From Sphingomonas hankookensis (GTDB taxonomy: Bacteria > Pseudomonadota > Alphaproteobacteria > Sphingomonadales > Sphingomonadaceae), in NCBI RefSeq assembly GCF_022664465.1, contig NZ_JAKREV010000001.1:1-64000 (forward strand): 64,000 bases of DNA. The letters are read 5' to 3'. A program made the position numbers and the translations under genes. Below are positions 9,449 through 18,445 of the stretch, in pieces. The notes below the pieces were generated by a model. That model was not told the DNA's origin. It searched no databases and saw nothing but the letters and a program-made list of their open reading frames with translations. The first letter of the stretch is position 1. Each line of letters starts with the position of its first letter.

Positions 9449-10198
9449 ATGCGCATGGCATTCGGCATCGGCGCGACCCTCATGCTGATGGCATCGCCGG
9501 TCGCGGCACAGCCCGCCGGGGACCGTGACAACGTCTTGTCGGCGCAGGAGCGCGCGCAGGGGTGGCGACTGTTGTTCAACGGACGCGACCTGGCGGGATG
9601 GCGGTCGTTCGACGGATCGGCCCCGGCGCGGACATGGACGGTGCGCGACGGCACGCTGGCGCTGACCAAGGCCGATGGACAGATGAGCGGCACCGATCTG
9701 GTGACCGCCGACATGTTCGGCGCGTTCGAACTGACGCTCGACTGGAAGGTCGAGCGCGGCGGCAATAGCGGCATCCTCTATCTGGCGCGCCGGCTGCCCG
9801 AGGCCCCGCTGCTGTACCAGACCGGACTGGAAATGCAGGTGCTGGACGACGAAGGCCATTCGGACGGGAAGATTCCGACCCATCGCGCGGGCTCGCTCTA
9901 CGACATGACGGTACCGCCCGCGGGCGTATCGCGTCCGGCGGGAAGCTGGAACCATGCGCGGCTGCTGGTCGAGCGCGGACGTATCCGGCAATGGCTGAAC
10001 GGCACGCTGACCGCCGATGTCTCCTACGGCGACGATGCGTGGCGCAAGCGGGTCGCGGCCTCCAAATTCGCCAAGATGCCGCGGTTCGGCACCTTCCAGA
10101 GCGGCGTCATCGGCCTGCAGGACCATGGCGAGCCGGTCGCGTTCCGCAACATCAAGCTCCGCCGGATCGGCACGTCGGCAACGGGAGCGGCCAAATGA
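9449..10198 (+). CDS. DUF1080 / 3-keto-disaccharide hydrolase family protein
   Basis: A 249-residue secreted protein with a signal peptide ending near PVAAQPA. The concanavalin-like 3-keto-disaccharide hydrolase domain (DUF1080) runs from about residue 35 to the end: WRLLFNGRDLAGWR, then NSGILYLAR, then a terminal FRNIKLRRI strand. Family members hydrolyse 3-keto glycosides in the periplasm. A strong ribosome site (TAGGAGA) precedes the ATG. Its stop overlaps the GMC dehydrogenase start (ATGA), which fits a dehydrogenase-plus-hydrolase pair: the sugar is oxidised at C3, then the glycosidic bond is cut. First gene of a three-gene operon. Confidence 0.88.
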   Translation: MRMAFGIGATLMLMASPVAAQPAGDRDNVLSAQERAQGWRLLFNGRDLAGWRSFDGSAPARTWTVRDGTLALTKADGQMSGTDLVTADMFGAFELTLDWKVERGGNSGILYLARRLPEAPLLYQTGLEMQVLDDEGHSDGKIPTHRAGSLYDMTVPPAGVSRPAGSWNHARLLVERGRIRQWLNGTLTADVSYGDDAWRKRVAASKFAKMPRFGTFQSGVIGLQDHGEPVAFRNIKLRRIGTSATGAAK

Positions 10199-11892
10199 CC
10201 TTCGCCGCGGCGGATGCCGCGATCGACGTCGTCATCGTCGGGTCGGGCGCGGCGGGCGGCATGGCGGCGTACAGCCTGACCAAAGCGGGCCTGCGCTGCC
10301 TGATGTTGGAGGCCGGGCGGAACTACGATCCGCAGGCAGAGGTCAACATGTTCGCCCCCGAAAGCGACGCGCCGCTGCGCGGATCGGGCACGCCCGACAA
10401 GCCGTTCGGCTATTTCGATGCGACGGTCGACGGCGGCTGGCAGATCGAGGGCGAACCCTACACGATGCAGGAGGGCACCGACTTTCGCTGGTGGCGTCCG
10501 CGGATGCTGGGCGGCCGTACCAACCATTGGGGGCGGCACGTCCCGCGCTTCGGTGCGTATGACTTCAAACCCTTTTCGCGCGACGGATTGGGCGTCGACT
10601 GGCCGATCGGCTATGACGACGTCGCTCCTTTCTACGACCGGGTCGAGCGGATGATCGGCGTCAATGGCGGGCCGATCGGGCTGGAGAACCACCCGGATTC
10701 ACCCGCTGGCTGCCTGATGCCGCCGCCCAAGCCGCGCGTGCCGGAAATGCTGATTACCGCCGCGGCCGAGAGCCTCGGCATTCCGGTCCGCGCGGCGCAT
10801 ACCGCCGTCCTGACCCGCGACATGCCTGACCCCGTCGCGCCGCGCAGCGCCTGTTTCAACGCCACGCCTTGCACGCGCGGCTGCACGATCGGCGCGATGT
10901 TCCAGACGACGACCTCGCTGCTGCCGATGGCCAAGGCAACCGGCAAGCTGCGCGTGGTGACCGATGCGATGGTGTCGCGGGTGGTGATGGGGTCGGGCAC
11001 CCGCGCCGCTGGTGTCGAATATGTCGATCGCAAGACCGGACAGCGCCATCAGGTCACGGCGCGCGCGGTGGTGCTGGCGGCCGGCACGGGCGAGACCACG
11101 CGGCTGCTGCTCAATTCGGGGAAGGACGGCCGCGGTCTCGCCAATTCCTCGGGCGAGCTTGGACGCAACCTGACCGATTCCACCGGTGCATCGTTCCGGG
11201 CGTACATCCCCGGCCTCGCCAACCGGCCGCGCTATAACGAGGACGGGATCGGCGGGCAGCATATCTACATCCCGTTCTGGCTGTACGAACAACAGAAGCG
11301 CGGCGAGCTGGATTTCGCGCGCGGTTATCATTTCGAAATCAACGGGCGCTTCGGCATTCCCCCCGAAACCGCGCTGCCTCGCGTCTGGGGGCCGGCGCTG
11401 AAGCAGGCGGTCCGCGCGCGATCGGGCGCGACGATCGGGCTGGTGTTGCGCGGCGAGATGATTCCCAACAAGGACAGCTATTGCGAGATCGATCCGGGCG
11501 TAAAGGATCGCTTCGGCATCCCGGTGCTGCGCTTCGCGTTCAAATGGTCGCAGCACGAGGTCAATCAGGTCGCGCATGGCCGCCGCGCCGCACATTCGGT
11601 GTTCCGGCGGTTGAACGGCACGATCCTCGATCCCGATCTGCCGCCCGAAAGGATCATGACCGCAGGGGGTGAGATCATCCACGAACTCGGTACCGCGCGG
11701 ATGGGCGCGGACAAGCGAATGTCGGTGGTCGACGGCTACGGCCAGACCTGGGACGTCGACAATATCATATTGATGGACGGGGCGACCTTCGCCTCGGGGC
11801 CGCACAAGAACCCGACGCTGACCATCCTCGCGCTCGCCCTGCGGGCCTCGGAGCGCCTCGCCGCGCGCCTGACATCGGGAGCGCTCGCATGA
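10195..11892 (+). CDS. GMC oxidoreductase, probable glycoside 3-dehydrogenase large subunit
   Basis: A 565-residue FAD-dependent GMC-family dehydrogenase. The FAD fold starts at VVIVGSGAAGGMAAY. RMLGGRTNHWGRHVPRF and the C-terminal HELGTARMG plus GPHKNPTLTILALA are GMC C-domain signatures. The start at 10195 overlaps the upstream stop. In the Caulobacter LacA/LacB/LacC type of 3-dehydrogenase this subunit works with a Tat-exported partner and a cytochrome c; here the partner follows directly. Role inferred: oxidation of a glucoside or disaccharide at C3 in the periplasm, with export in complex with the Tat subunit. No cytochrome c gene is next to it. Confidence 0.88.
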   Translation: MTFAAADAAIDVVIVGSGAAGGMAAYSLTKAGLRCLMLEAGRNYDPQAEVNMFAPESDAPLRGSGTPDKPFGYFDATVDGGWQIEGEPYTMQEGTDFRWWRPRMLGGRTNHWGRHVPRFGAYDFKPFSRDGLGVDWPIGYDDVAPFYDRVERMIGVNGGPIGLENHPDSPAGCLMPPPKPRVPEMLITAAAESLGIPVRAAHTAVLTRDMPDPVAPRSACFNATPCTRGCTIGAMFQTTTSLLPMAKATGKLRVVTDAMVSRVVMGSGTRAAGVEYVDRKTGQRHQVTARAVVLAAGTGETTRLLLNSGKDGRGLANSSGELGRNLTDSTGASFRAYIPGLANRPRYNEDGIGGQHIYIPFWLYEQQKRGELDFARGYHFEINGRFGIPPETALPRVWGPALKQAVRARSGATIGLVLRGEMIPNKDSYCEIDPGVKDRFGIPVLRFAFKWSQHEVNQVAHGRRAAHSVFRRLNGTILDPDLPPERIMTAGGEIIHELGTARMGADKRMSVVDGYGQTWDVDNIILMDGATFASGPHKNPTLTILALALRASERLAARLTSGALA

Positions 11893-12599
11893 CGATCAGC
11901 CGCCGCACGACGCTGCAATGGTTCGCTACCGCCACCACCCTGTCGCTCGCGTCATGGACCCCGGCGTTCGGCGCAGTCGCGACCGGGGCCGGCGTCCCGC
12001 CGCCGTTCGACGTGGTCGACTGGCCGGTCAACGTCGCGCCCTTGCCCCCGACCAAGGGCTATGGCCGCGACCCCGACCTGACCGATCCCCAGGTGCCGTG
12101 GCCGCTGACCTTTACCAAGGCGCAGCGCGCCGCCATCGACCTGCTCGGCGACATGATCCTGCCCGCCGACGCCGCGTCGCCCGGCGCCGGCAAGCTCGGC
12201 GTCGGCGCTTTCATCGACGAATGGATCAGCGCGCCTTATCCCCGCCAGCAGGACGACCGGACCACCGTCATCGCCGGGCTGAGCTGGCTCGACGCACAGA
12301 GCCGGGCGCTGCACCGGACGCCGTTCGCCGCACTGACGACGGCGCAACGCGGCACGCTGCTAGATGCGCTGACTAGCGACGCGCCCGCCCCCGCCCTGGC
12401 GAGGCCAGTCGCGTTCATGGACCGGCTGCGCAACCTGTTCGTGCTCGGCTTCTACAGCCTGCCCGAAGGGAAGGCGGATATGGGCTTTATCGGCGATCAG
12501 GTGATCGAGGGTGCCTATCCCGGCCCGGACGACAAGGCGCTGGCGCATTTGACTGCCTTGATGAAGGAACTGAAATTGGACGACAAAGCGCGAGTGTAG
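11889..12599 (+). CDS. Gluconate 2-dehydrogenase subunit 3 family protein (Tat signal)
   Basis: A 236-residue protein with a twin-arginine signal (SRRTTLQWF) and cleavage near PAFGA, followed by the gluconate 2-dehydrogenase subunit 3 domain (from LTFTKAQRAAIDLLGDMILP). In related three-component dehydrogenases the small subunit carries the folded GMC subunit through the Tat pore. It overlaps the GMC gene by 4 bp (ATGA) and is the last gene of the operon. This matches a LacC-like role in a glycoside 3-dehydrogenase. The GMC subunit has no export signal of its own, which supports hitchhiker export. Confidence 0.87.
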   Translation: MTISRRTTLQWFATATTLSLASWTPAFGAVATGAGVPPPFDVVDWPVNVAPLPPTKGYGRDPDLTDPQVPWPLTFTKAQRAAIDLLGDMILPADAASPGAGKLGVGAFIDEWISAPYPRQQDDRTTVIAGLSWLDAQSRALHRTPFAALTTAQRGTLLDALTSDAPAPALARPVAFMDRLRNLFVLGFYSLPEGKADMGFIGDQVIEGAYPGPDDKALAHLTALMKELKLDDKARV

Positions 12600-12746
12600 C
12601 CGACTGACGCACCGCTGCATTCATGACGCGCTACTGTTGTGCATCATTGCGTGGCGCGCGGCGGTCCGTCAGGTCGACGTCCGGCTCAAACTGCGCCAAC
12701 ACGACCGCACGCTGGCCGCATGGATGGACCAATTCGGAAGAGAAGC

Positions 12747-13760
12747 GTGCTGAAGCTGTTTTTCGATTCCCGGCAGGCGGCCCACGCCCCGACCCGCGAA
12801 TTCCACAATGGCGGATGGACCCCGCATGCCGAAACGCCCGATCGCACGGCACAGGTCGTAGCGGCGGTCGGGCCGTTCATCCCGCCGCACGACCACGGCA
12901 TCGCCCCGATCGCGGCAGTCCATGACGCCCGATATCTGACGTTCCTGCAGGAAGCATGGGCGACGTGGGTGGCGGCCGGACGGGAAGGCGATGCGATCGG
13001 TTATACGTTTCCGGTGGTGCATCGCCGGCCGCTGGACCTGACGCGCATCGACGCGCGCCTCGGCGCGTTCAGCATGGATGCGTCGACGCCGATTAGCGCG
13101 GGCAGCTGGGACGCGGCCTATTGGGGGGCGCAAAGCGCGCTGAGCGCGGTCGATGCACTGGCCGACGGTGCGCGTGCCAGTTTCGCCCTGTGTCGCCCGC
13201 CGGGCCATCATGCCGGCCCCGACTATCTAGGCGGATACTGCTTCCTGAACAACGCCGCGATCGCCGCGCGCCATGCCGCTGCGCAGGGCATGGGGCCGGT
13301 CGCGATGTTGGATGTCGATTACCATCACGGCAACGGCACGCAGGATATCTTCCTCGACGATGATCAGGTGTTCTTTGCGTCGATCCACGCCGATCCGCGG
13401 ACCGATTACCCATTCTATTGGGGCCATGCCGACGAACGGGGCGAAGGCATGGCGCACGGTACGACACTGAACCTGCCGTTGCCGCGCGGCACCGACTGGA
13501 CGGCGTATCGCCCGGCGCTCGACACCGCGCTGGCCGCGATCGCCGACTGGGGCGCCAAGATGCTGGTCGTGTCGTTCGGCGCCGATACCTATGTCGACGA
13601 TCCGATTTCGGGGTTCGCGCTGCAAACGCAAGATTTCACGACGATGGGCCGACGGATCGCCGATGCCGGCCTGCCTTGTGCGATCGTGATGGAGGGCGGC
13701 TATGCCGTCGATGCTCTGGGCGTCAACGTCGCCGCGTTCCTAGCCGGGTTTGCCGACTGA
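12747..13760 (+). CDS. Histone deacetylase-like amidohydrolase (probable acetylpolyamine amidohydrolase)
   Basis: A cytoplasmic zinc amidohydrolase of about 337 residues with the arginase/deacetylase fold. Visible motifs are the catalytic histidine pair in PPGHHAGPDYLGG, the zinc ligands in LDVDYHHGNGTQD, the third ligand in SFGADTYVDDP, and the transition-state tyrosine in MEGGY. This pattern fits bacterial acetylpolyamine amidohydrolases better than class I HDACs. I chose GTG at 12747, preceded by GGAAGAG; ATG at 12720 is an alternative adding nine residues. It is separated from the dehydrogenase operon by about 147 bp without visible signals, so it is probably independent. Confidence 0.87.
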   Translation: MLKLFFDSRQAAHAPTREFHNGGWTPHAETPDRTAQVVAAVGPFIPPHDHGIAPIAAVHDARYLTFLQEAWATWVAAGREGDAIGYTFPVVHRRPLDLTRIDARLGAFSMDASTPISAGSWDAAYWGAQSALSAVDALADGARASFALCRPPGHHAGPDYLGGYCFLNNAAIAARHAAAQGMGPVAMLDVDYHHGNGTQDIFLDDDQVFFASIHADPRTDYPFYWGHADERGEGMAHGTTLNLPLPRGTDWTAYRPALDTALAAIADWGAKMLVVSFGADTYVDDPISGFALQTQDFTTMGRRIADAGLPCAIVMEGGYAVDALGVNVAAFLAGFAD

Positions 13761-13966
13761 CGCCGTGAACGGGCCACCCGCGGTCCCGTACCCTTTGCGC
13801 GAATATCGGATCGCCAGCACTCGCCTGCATTGGCCTGAGAGGGCCCCATGCGCATTTCCCGCACACGCTCGACGCGCATCTCCGCAACTGCGCGTCCGTG
13901 ATGCTGTCGACCCATGCGCTGCGGTCGTTCATCTGCCGGAGAACGGTTCAGTCGGCGCCACCGTAT

Positions 13967-13976
13967 CAATCGATTG
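13967..13976. promoter_or_regulatory. LacI-type operator-like palindrome upstream of halogenase
   Basis: CAATCGATTG is a perfect 10-bp palindrome centred on CG, 78 bp before the chosen halogenase start. The same CAA(t/a)CGaTTG core occurs before the TonB gene (15586-15601) and before the MFS/GH36/GH68 operon (23144-23155), suggesting one regulator for all three units. The rest of the 13761-14044 gap shows no other feature. Confidence 0.55.
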
Positions 13977-14044
13977 CGATAGAGCGGGCCAAGCCGTACC
14001 ATAGACCTGACGCGCCACAGAACGCGCACATGTTGGAGAGTGGT

Positions 14045-15553
14045 TTGAACGGCGCGCAATTGGCAATTCGCTCGATCCTGATCGTTGGCGGCGGCACGGC
14101 GGGGTGGATGACGGCGGCGGCGCTGTCGCATGCGCTGGGCGATCGCTGCGCGATCACGCTGGTCGAATCGGACGAGATCGGCACGGTCGGGGTCGGCGAG
14201 GCGACGATCCCGCCGATCAAGCTGTTCAACGACACGCTCGGCATCGATGAGGCCCAGTTCCTGCGCGAGACCAAGGGCAGCTTCAAACTGGGGATCGAGT
14301 TCGTCGACTGGGCCCGGCGAAGCCATCGCTATTTCCACCCGTTCGGCACCTTCGGCAAACCATTCGATCTGGTGGCCGTGCATCAGCATTGGCTGGCGGC
14401 CAGGGCGGCGGGGTCCCCCGTCCCGTTCGATGCGCTGTCGATGGCGTGGGGCGCGGCGCGGCATGGCCGGTTTGCGCGACCAATGGCCGATCCGCGCAGC
14501 GTCGCCTCGACATTCGATTATGCCTATCATTTCGATGCCAGGCTCTATGCCGCGTTCCTGCGCCGTTATGCCGAGGCACGCGGTGTCGTTCGCGTCGAGG
14601 GGAAGGTCGCCGACGCCGCGTTGGACGGCGAGCGTGGCCATGTCGCCAGCGTCACGCTGAACGACGGCCGCACCCTGAGCGCCGACCTGTTCGTCGACTG
14701 TTCGGGATTTCGCGGACTGCTGATCGAAGGGGCGTTGGCGACCGGCTATGACGACTGGACGCACTGGTTGCCATGCGACCGGGCGGTGGCGGTGCCGTGT
14801 GCGACCGGGGGCGAGGGCATGACGCCCTATACCCGTTCGACCGCGCGGGCGGCTGGGTGGCAATGGCGCATCCCGCTGCAACATCGTACCGGCAACGGCT
14901 ATGTGTATTGCAGCCGGCATTTGTCCGATGACGAGGCCGCGGCGACGCTGCTGGCAAATCTGGATGGCGAGCCGCTGGCGGAACCACGTTTCCTGCGCTT
15001 CACCACCGGCCGGCGGCGGCAGTTCTGGAACCGCAACGTCGTCGCCATCGGCCTGGCGAGCGGGTTCATGGAACCGCTCGAATCGACCAGCATCCATCTG
15101 ATCCAGACGGGCATCGCCAAGCTGCTCGCCTATTTCCCGACGCGCGATTTCGACCCGATGCTGATCGACGAATATAACCGCGTCGCGATCACCGAAGTCG
15201 AACGCATCCGCGACTTCCTGATCCTGCATTACAAGCTGACGATGCGGGACGATGCGCCGCTCTGGCGGGAATGCGCGGCGATGGACATTCCCGACACGCT
15301 GGCACTGAAGATCGCGCATTTCCGACACGGCGGCCGCCTCGTCGCGCGCGACATGGACCTGTTCGGTCCGGCCAGCTGGGCCGCGGTGCATATCGGCCAG
15401 TTGAACAACCCCGTCTCGTTCGACCCGCTACTCGACACCACCAACAGCGCCAGCTTCGTCGACCGGCTGGCAACTGCCGTCGATACCATGGCGCGGTCGA
15501 TGCCCGAACATGGCGCCTTTTTGCAACAGATCGGCGCCTCGAGAAGCACCTGA
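14045..15553 (+). CDS. Flavin-dependent tryptophan halogenase-family protein
   Basis: About 502 residues. The FAD-binding start [12 protein letters not shown] is followed by GVGEATIPP. The halogenase signature WxWxIP is present as WQWRIP near residue 275, and a lysine sits in the GSFKLGIEF region where the hypohalous-acid-channelling lysine occurs. The C-terminal [17 protein letters not shown] is also conserved. I placed the start at TTG 14045 because GGAG at 14035-14038 lies 6 bases upstream; ATG 14030 would contain that site. The family halogenates indoles or similar rings, but the real substrate in sugar loci is unknown. It lies between a LacI-like operator and a TonB gene, pointing to co-regulation with carbohydrate uptake. 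Confidence 0.87.
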   Translation: MNGAQLAIRSILIVGGGTAGWMTAAALSHALGDRCAITLVESDEIGTVGVGEATIPPIKLFNDTLGIDEAQFLRETKGSFKLGIEFVDWARRSHRYFHPFGTFGKPFDLVAVHQHWLAARAAGSPVPFDALSMAWGAARHGRFARPMADPRSVASTFDYAYHFDARLYAAFLRRYAEARGVVRVEGKVADAALDGERGHVASVTLNDGRTLSADLFVDCSGFRGLLIEGALATGYDDWTHWLPCDRAVAVPCATGGEGMTPYTRSTARAAGWQWRIPLQHRTGNGYVYCSRHLSDDEAAATLLANLDGEPLAEPRFLRFTTGRRRQFWNRNVVAIGLASGFMEPLESTSIHLIQTGIAKLLAYFPTRDFDPMLIDEYNRVAITEVERIRDFLILHYKLTMRDDAPLWRECAAMDIPDTLALKIAHFRHGGRLVARDMDLFGPASWAAVHIGQLNNPVSFDPLLDTTNSASFVDRLATAVDTMARSMPEHGAFLQQIGASRST

Positions 15554-15563
15554 CGGACGATGT

Positions 15564-15601
15564 TTGCAAACCTTTGCATTATCGGTTGCAAACGATTGCT
15601 G
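15564..15601. promoter_or_regulatory. Tandem LacI-type operators upstream of TonB receptor
   Basis: Two sites of the TTGCAAnnnnTTGCAA shape lie side by side. Site 1 is TTGCAA-ACCT-TTGCAT (15564-15579) and includes the perfect palindrome GTTTGCAAAC just upstream of its centre. Site 2 is TTGCAA-ACGA-TTGCTG (15586-15601), with the central CG usual for LacI-family repressors. Their centres are 22 bp apart, two DNA turns, as expected for cooperative binding. A 6-bp hairpin (15626-15642) and a strong AGGAGGG ribosome site follow before the receptor ATG. Confidence 0.65.
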
Positions 15602-15660
15602 AGTCGATATGAAGAGCCTCAAGAAACCCCGGAGAGCGGGGTGATTCAGGAGGGTTTGCT

Positions 15661-18186
15661 ATGAAGATGCCGGTTTTGCTTGCCTGCACGTCGCCGATCG
15701 CATTGTTGGTTGCCGCACCGGCGATCGCCCAAACGGGCGCCCCCGCAGCGCAGACCACTAGCGAAGCACCGGGTACGATTCCCGATGCGGCGGATGCAAC
15801 CGACGAGATCGTCGTCACCGCCAGCAGCGGCGAACGCTCGCGCTTCCGCAGCTCGATCTCGGTCAGCCAGATCAGCAACGAAGCGATCCAGAATTTCACG
15901 CCGCGTTCGGAAGCCGAAGTGCTGCGCAACATTCCGGGTCTGCAGCCCTCCGACACCGCCGGCCCGGGCGGCAACGCCAATATCGGCGTGCGCGGTATCC
16001 CCGTGTCGACCGGCGGTTCGGAATATGTCGCGTTGCAGGAAGATGGCCTGCCGACCGTGCTGTTCGGCGATATCAACTTCGGCAATAACGATTACTGGCT
16101 GCGCTTCGACCAGAATGTCCAGCGCGTCGAAGCGGTGCGCGGCGGTTCGGCCTCGACCTTCTCCAGCCAGGCGCCGGGCGCGGTCATCAACTATCTGAGC
16201 AAGACCGGTGACAAGGCGGGCGGCCAGATCGCCTATTCGAACGGCATCGGCTTTCGCGAACACCGCGTCGATTTCGACTATGGCGCGCCGATCGACGACA
16301 CGCTGCGCTTCCATGTCGGCGGCTATGCCCGCAACGGCGGCGGCCTGACCAACGAGCGCTTCAACATCCTGCGCGGCTATCAGATCAAGGCGAACGTCAC
16401 CAAGGACCTGCCCGACAATCGCGGTTTCGTCCGTCTGTATTTCAAGCGGTTGGACGAACAGGCGCCGACCAACACGACCACCCCGTCGATCGCGACGCTG
16501 GAAGGGAACAAGGTCACCGGCTTCGCGCCGCTGCCGAATTTCGACGGGCGCGACGGGTCGTCCTATTCGATCTACAACCGCAGCTTCCAGTATCTCGACT
16601 ATGACGGCGGCGGCATCAAGAATGCCGAAGTGCAGGGCATCCACCCGCGCGTTACCGGTCTGGGCGCGCAGTTCCACTATGACATCGACGACAATCTGAC
16701 GATCGACAACGTCCTGCGCTATCAGTGGATCAGCGGCAACTTCACGACCCAGTTCATCAACGTCGCGCCGCGTACCGGCACCGGCGGCGTGATCGGGTCG
16801 ACGGTGAACGGACAGGTCGTCGGATCGCTGCGCTATGCCGCCGGTCCGAACCTCGGCCAGCTGTACACCGGCGCCTATGTGAACAATAACCCGAACATCA
16901 ACACGTTGATGAAGAACATGAACAACTTCGCCAACAACCTTGCATTGAACGGCAAGTTCTCGGTCGGTGGCGGAAAGGCGACCTTCTCGACCGGCGTCTT
17001 CGTAATGAAGCAGAACATTGAACAGGATTGGCACGTCAACCGCAACTTCGCCGAACTGAATGGTGAAAATGCGGCGCCGCTCGACCTGTTCTCGACCACG
17101 GGGACGCAGCTGACCGCTGCGGGCCAGGCCGGGTTCAACGACAATTGGGGCAGCTGCTGCGCCCGTCGCGTCGACCTGAGCTATACCGATGTCGCGCCGT
17201 TCCTGCAGCTCGGGTATGAAACCGGCGGGCTGAACCTCGACGCGTCGGTGCGGTACGACAATGTCAGCGGCAAGGGCACTGCACAGGGCGGCGTCGCCGG
17301 CCCGACCACCCGCGTCACCGACGCGCTGGGTTCGGCGCTGATCCCGTCGCTGGTGCTGAGCCGGACGGGCGAGAATATCGACTATAGCGACAGCTATGTC
17401 AGCTGGTCGGTCGGTGCGCTCTATGCGTTCAGCAGCAATACCAGCCTGTTCGGCCGCGTCAGCCGCGGTGGCCGCTTCAACGCCGATCGCCGCGTCCTGT
17501 CGGGCAATTTCAATGCCGACGGCTCGCTCAACTCGCAGGGTGAATCGACCTCGGTCAACTTCCTCAACCAGCAGGAAATCGGCCTGAAGCAGCGCGGCGG
17601 CATTCTCGGCGAAGGGTGGTATTCGGTCGAAGTCACCGGTTTCCGCTCGACACTGACCGAAAACAACTACGACTTCACTCGCATCAACAATCCGGCGCCG
17701 AACAACGACCCGAACATCTCGAACGGCTATCGCTCGTTCGGCGTCGAGTTTTCGAGCCGGATCAACTACGGCAACTTCCACCTCGCCGCCGACGCGACCT
17801 ATTCGAATTCGAAGATCGTCAGCAGCGCGACGCCGGCACTGGTCGGCAACCGTCCGGGCGGTCTGCCCGAATTCCTCTACGTCATCTCGCCATCCTATGA
17901 CGCGGGTCTGGTCGCCTTCGGCGTCAGCGTGAACGGACAGACGGCGACCCCGTCGGACGACTTCAACCTCTACACGATCAAGGGCTCGACCTTCGTCAAC
18001 GGTTTCGTGACCGTGCGGCCGGTCGAACGCGTCGAACTGGGGCTGAACGTCAACAACCTGTTCGACAAGCTCGGTTTTCGTGGCGGTGGCAACCTGAACC
18101 CGGTCCTGTCGTCGACCAGCGCCGTGTTCAACAACACCGCGCTCTATGGCCGGACGGTAACGGGGTCGATCCGCTACCGCTTCTAA
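15661..18186 (+). CDS. TonB-dependent receptor, probable oligosaccharide uptake
   Basis: An 841-residue outer-membrane receptor. The signal peptide ends APAIAQ, a TonB-box-like DEIVVTA lies near residue 55, and the plug domain includes NIGVRGIPV and VEAVRGGSASTFSSQAPGAV. The barrel ends in VTGSIRYRF with a terminal aromatic residue. Receptors of this shape import sucrose- or malto-type sugars in Caulobacter and Xanthomonas; that role here is inferred from the two LacI-like operators and from the nearby GH68, GH36 and MFS genes. AGGAGGG gives a strong start signal. The gene ends in a classic intrinsic terminator. Confidence 0.93.
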   Translation: MKMPVLLACTSPIALLVAAPAIAQTGAPAAQTTSEAPGTIPDAADATDEIVVTASSGERSRFRSSISVSQISNEAIQNFTPRSEAEVLRNIPGLQPSDTAGPGGNANIGVRGIPVSTGGSEYVALQEDGLPTVLFGDINFGNNDYWLRFDQNVQRVEAVRGGSASTFSSQAPGAVINYLSKTGDKAGGQIAYSNGIGFREHRVDFDYGAPIDDTLRFHVGGYARNGGGLTNERFNILRGYQIKANVTKDLPDNRGFVRLYFKRLDEQAPTNTTTPSIATLEGNKVTGFAPLPNFDGRDGSSYSIYNRSFQYLDYDGGGIKNAEVQGIHPRVTGLGAQFHYDIDDNLTIDNVLRYQWISGNFTTQFINVAPRTGTGGVIGSTVNGQVVGSLRYAAGPNLGQLYTGAYVNNNPNINTLMKNMNNFANNLALNGKFSVGGGKATFSTGVFVMKQNIEQDWHVNRNFAELNGENAAPLDLFSTTGTQLTAAGQAGFNDNWGSCCARRVDLSYTDVAPFLQLGYETGGLNLDASVRYDNVSGKGTAQGGVAGPTTRVTDALGSALIPSLVLSRTGENIDYSDSYVSWSVGALYAFSSNTSLFGRVSRGGRFNADRRVLSGNFNADGSLNSQGESTSVNFLNQQEIGLKQRGGILGEGWYSVEVTGFRSTLTENNYDFTRINNPAPNNDPNISNGYRSFGVEFSSRINYGNFHLAADATYSNSKIVSSATPALVGNRPGGLPEFLYVISPSYDAGLVAFGVSVNGQTATPSDDFNLYTIKGSTFVNGFVTVRPVERVELGLNVNNLFDKLGFRGGGNLNPVLSSTSAVFNNTALYGRTVTGSIRYRF

Positions 18187-18204
18187 CGCGCTCCCAAACC
18201 TTAC

Positions 18205-18239
18205 GGGCGGCACGGCCTCGGCCTTGCCGCCCTTTTTTT
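18205..18239 (+). terminator. Rho-independent terminator of TonB gene
   Basis: GGGCGGC...GGCC pairs with GGCC...GCCGCCC (18205-18232; 13-bp arms with one mismatch and a two-base loop) and is followed immediately by seven T residues. It lies 18 bp after the receptor stop codon. Confidence 0.9.
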
Positions 18240-18273
18240 GTGCGCGGAGGATATCTTTCCTTCCAAGCTCCAA

Positions 18274-18356
18274 CGTCATCGAAGCGCAGGCTGGGATCTT
18301 CCCGTGATAGCACGCAGCAGGAGCCGCTGAAGGCCCTAGCCCGCGCTGGGGCGACG
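18274..18356. repeat. Intergenic repeat of sphingomonad type, imperfect inverted structure
   Basis: The 19-bp ends (18274-18292 and 18338-18356) match as inverted repeats at 14 of 19 positions, starting CGTC and ending GACG. The interior contains GCTGGGATCT and CGCGCTGGGGCGACG. From memory, this resembles the dispersed palindromic intergenic elements common in sphingomonad genomes. It lies between two convergent terminators, a typical neutral site. No second copy is evident in this window. Confidence 0.45.
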
Positions 18357-18382
18357 CGTTTGGCAAAAAGGCTATGCTCGAG

Positions 18383-18421
18383 ACAAAGAAAGGGCGCCGC
18401 CGGACCGAACCGGCGACGCCC
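18383..18421 (-). terminator. Rho-independent terminator of the GH68 operon
   Basis: Read on the minus strand, a 12-bp stem with one mismatch (18410-18421 with 18392-18403) and a 6-base loop is followed by TTTCTTTGT. It starts about 25 bp after the levansucrase stop codon and faces the TonB terminator across the repeat. Confidence 0.8.
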
Positions 18422-18445
18422 CACGTCATCACAAAGCCAGTCGGA

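Noticed and set aside
13898..14044. Upstream ATG in frame with the halogenase, adding about 49 residues
   Set aside because: The extension has no FAD-fold resemblance, lacks a ribosome site and would place the operator-like palindrome inside the coding region.
15646..18432. A 928-residue open frame on the minus strand opposite the second TonB receptor
   Set aside because: Same antisense bias, no ribosome site, and it runs through the intrinsic terminator and repeat; the plus-strand receptor is clearly the real gene.
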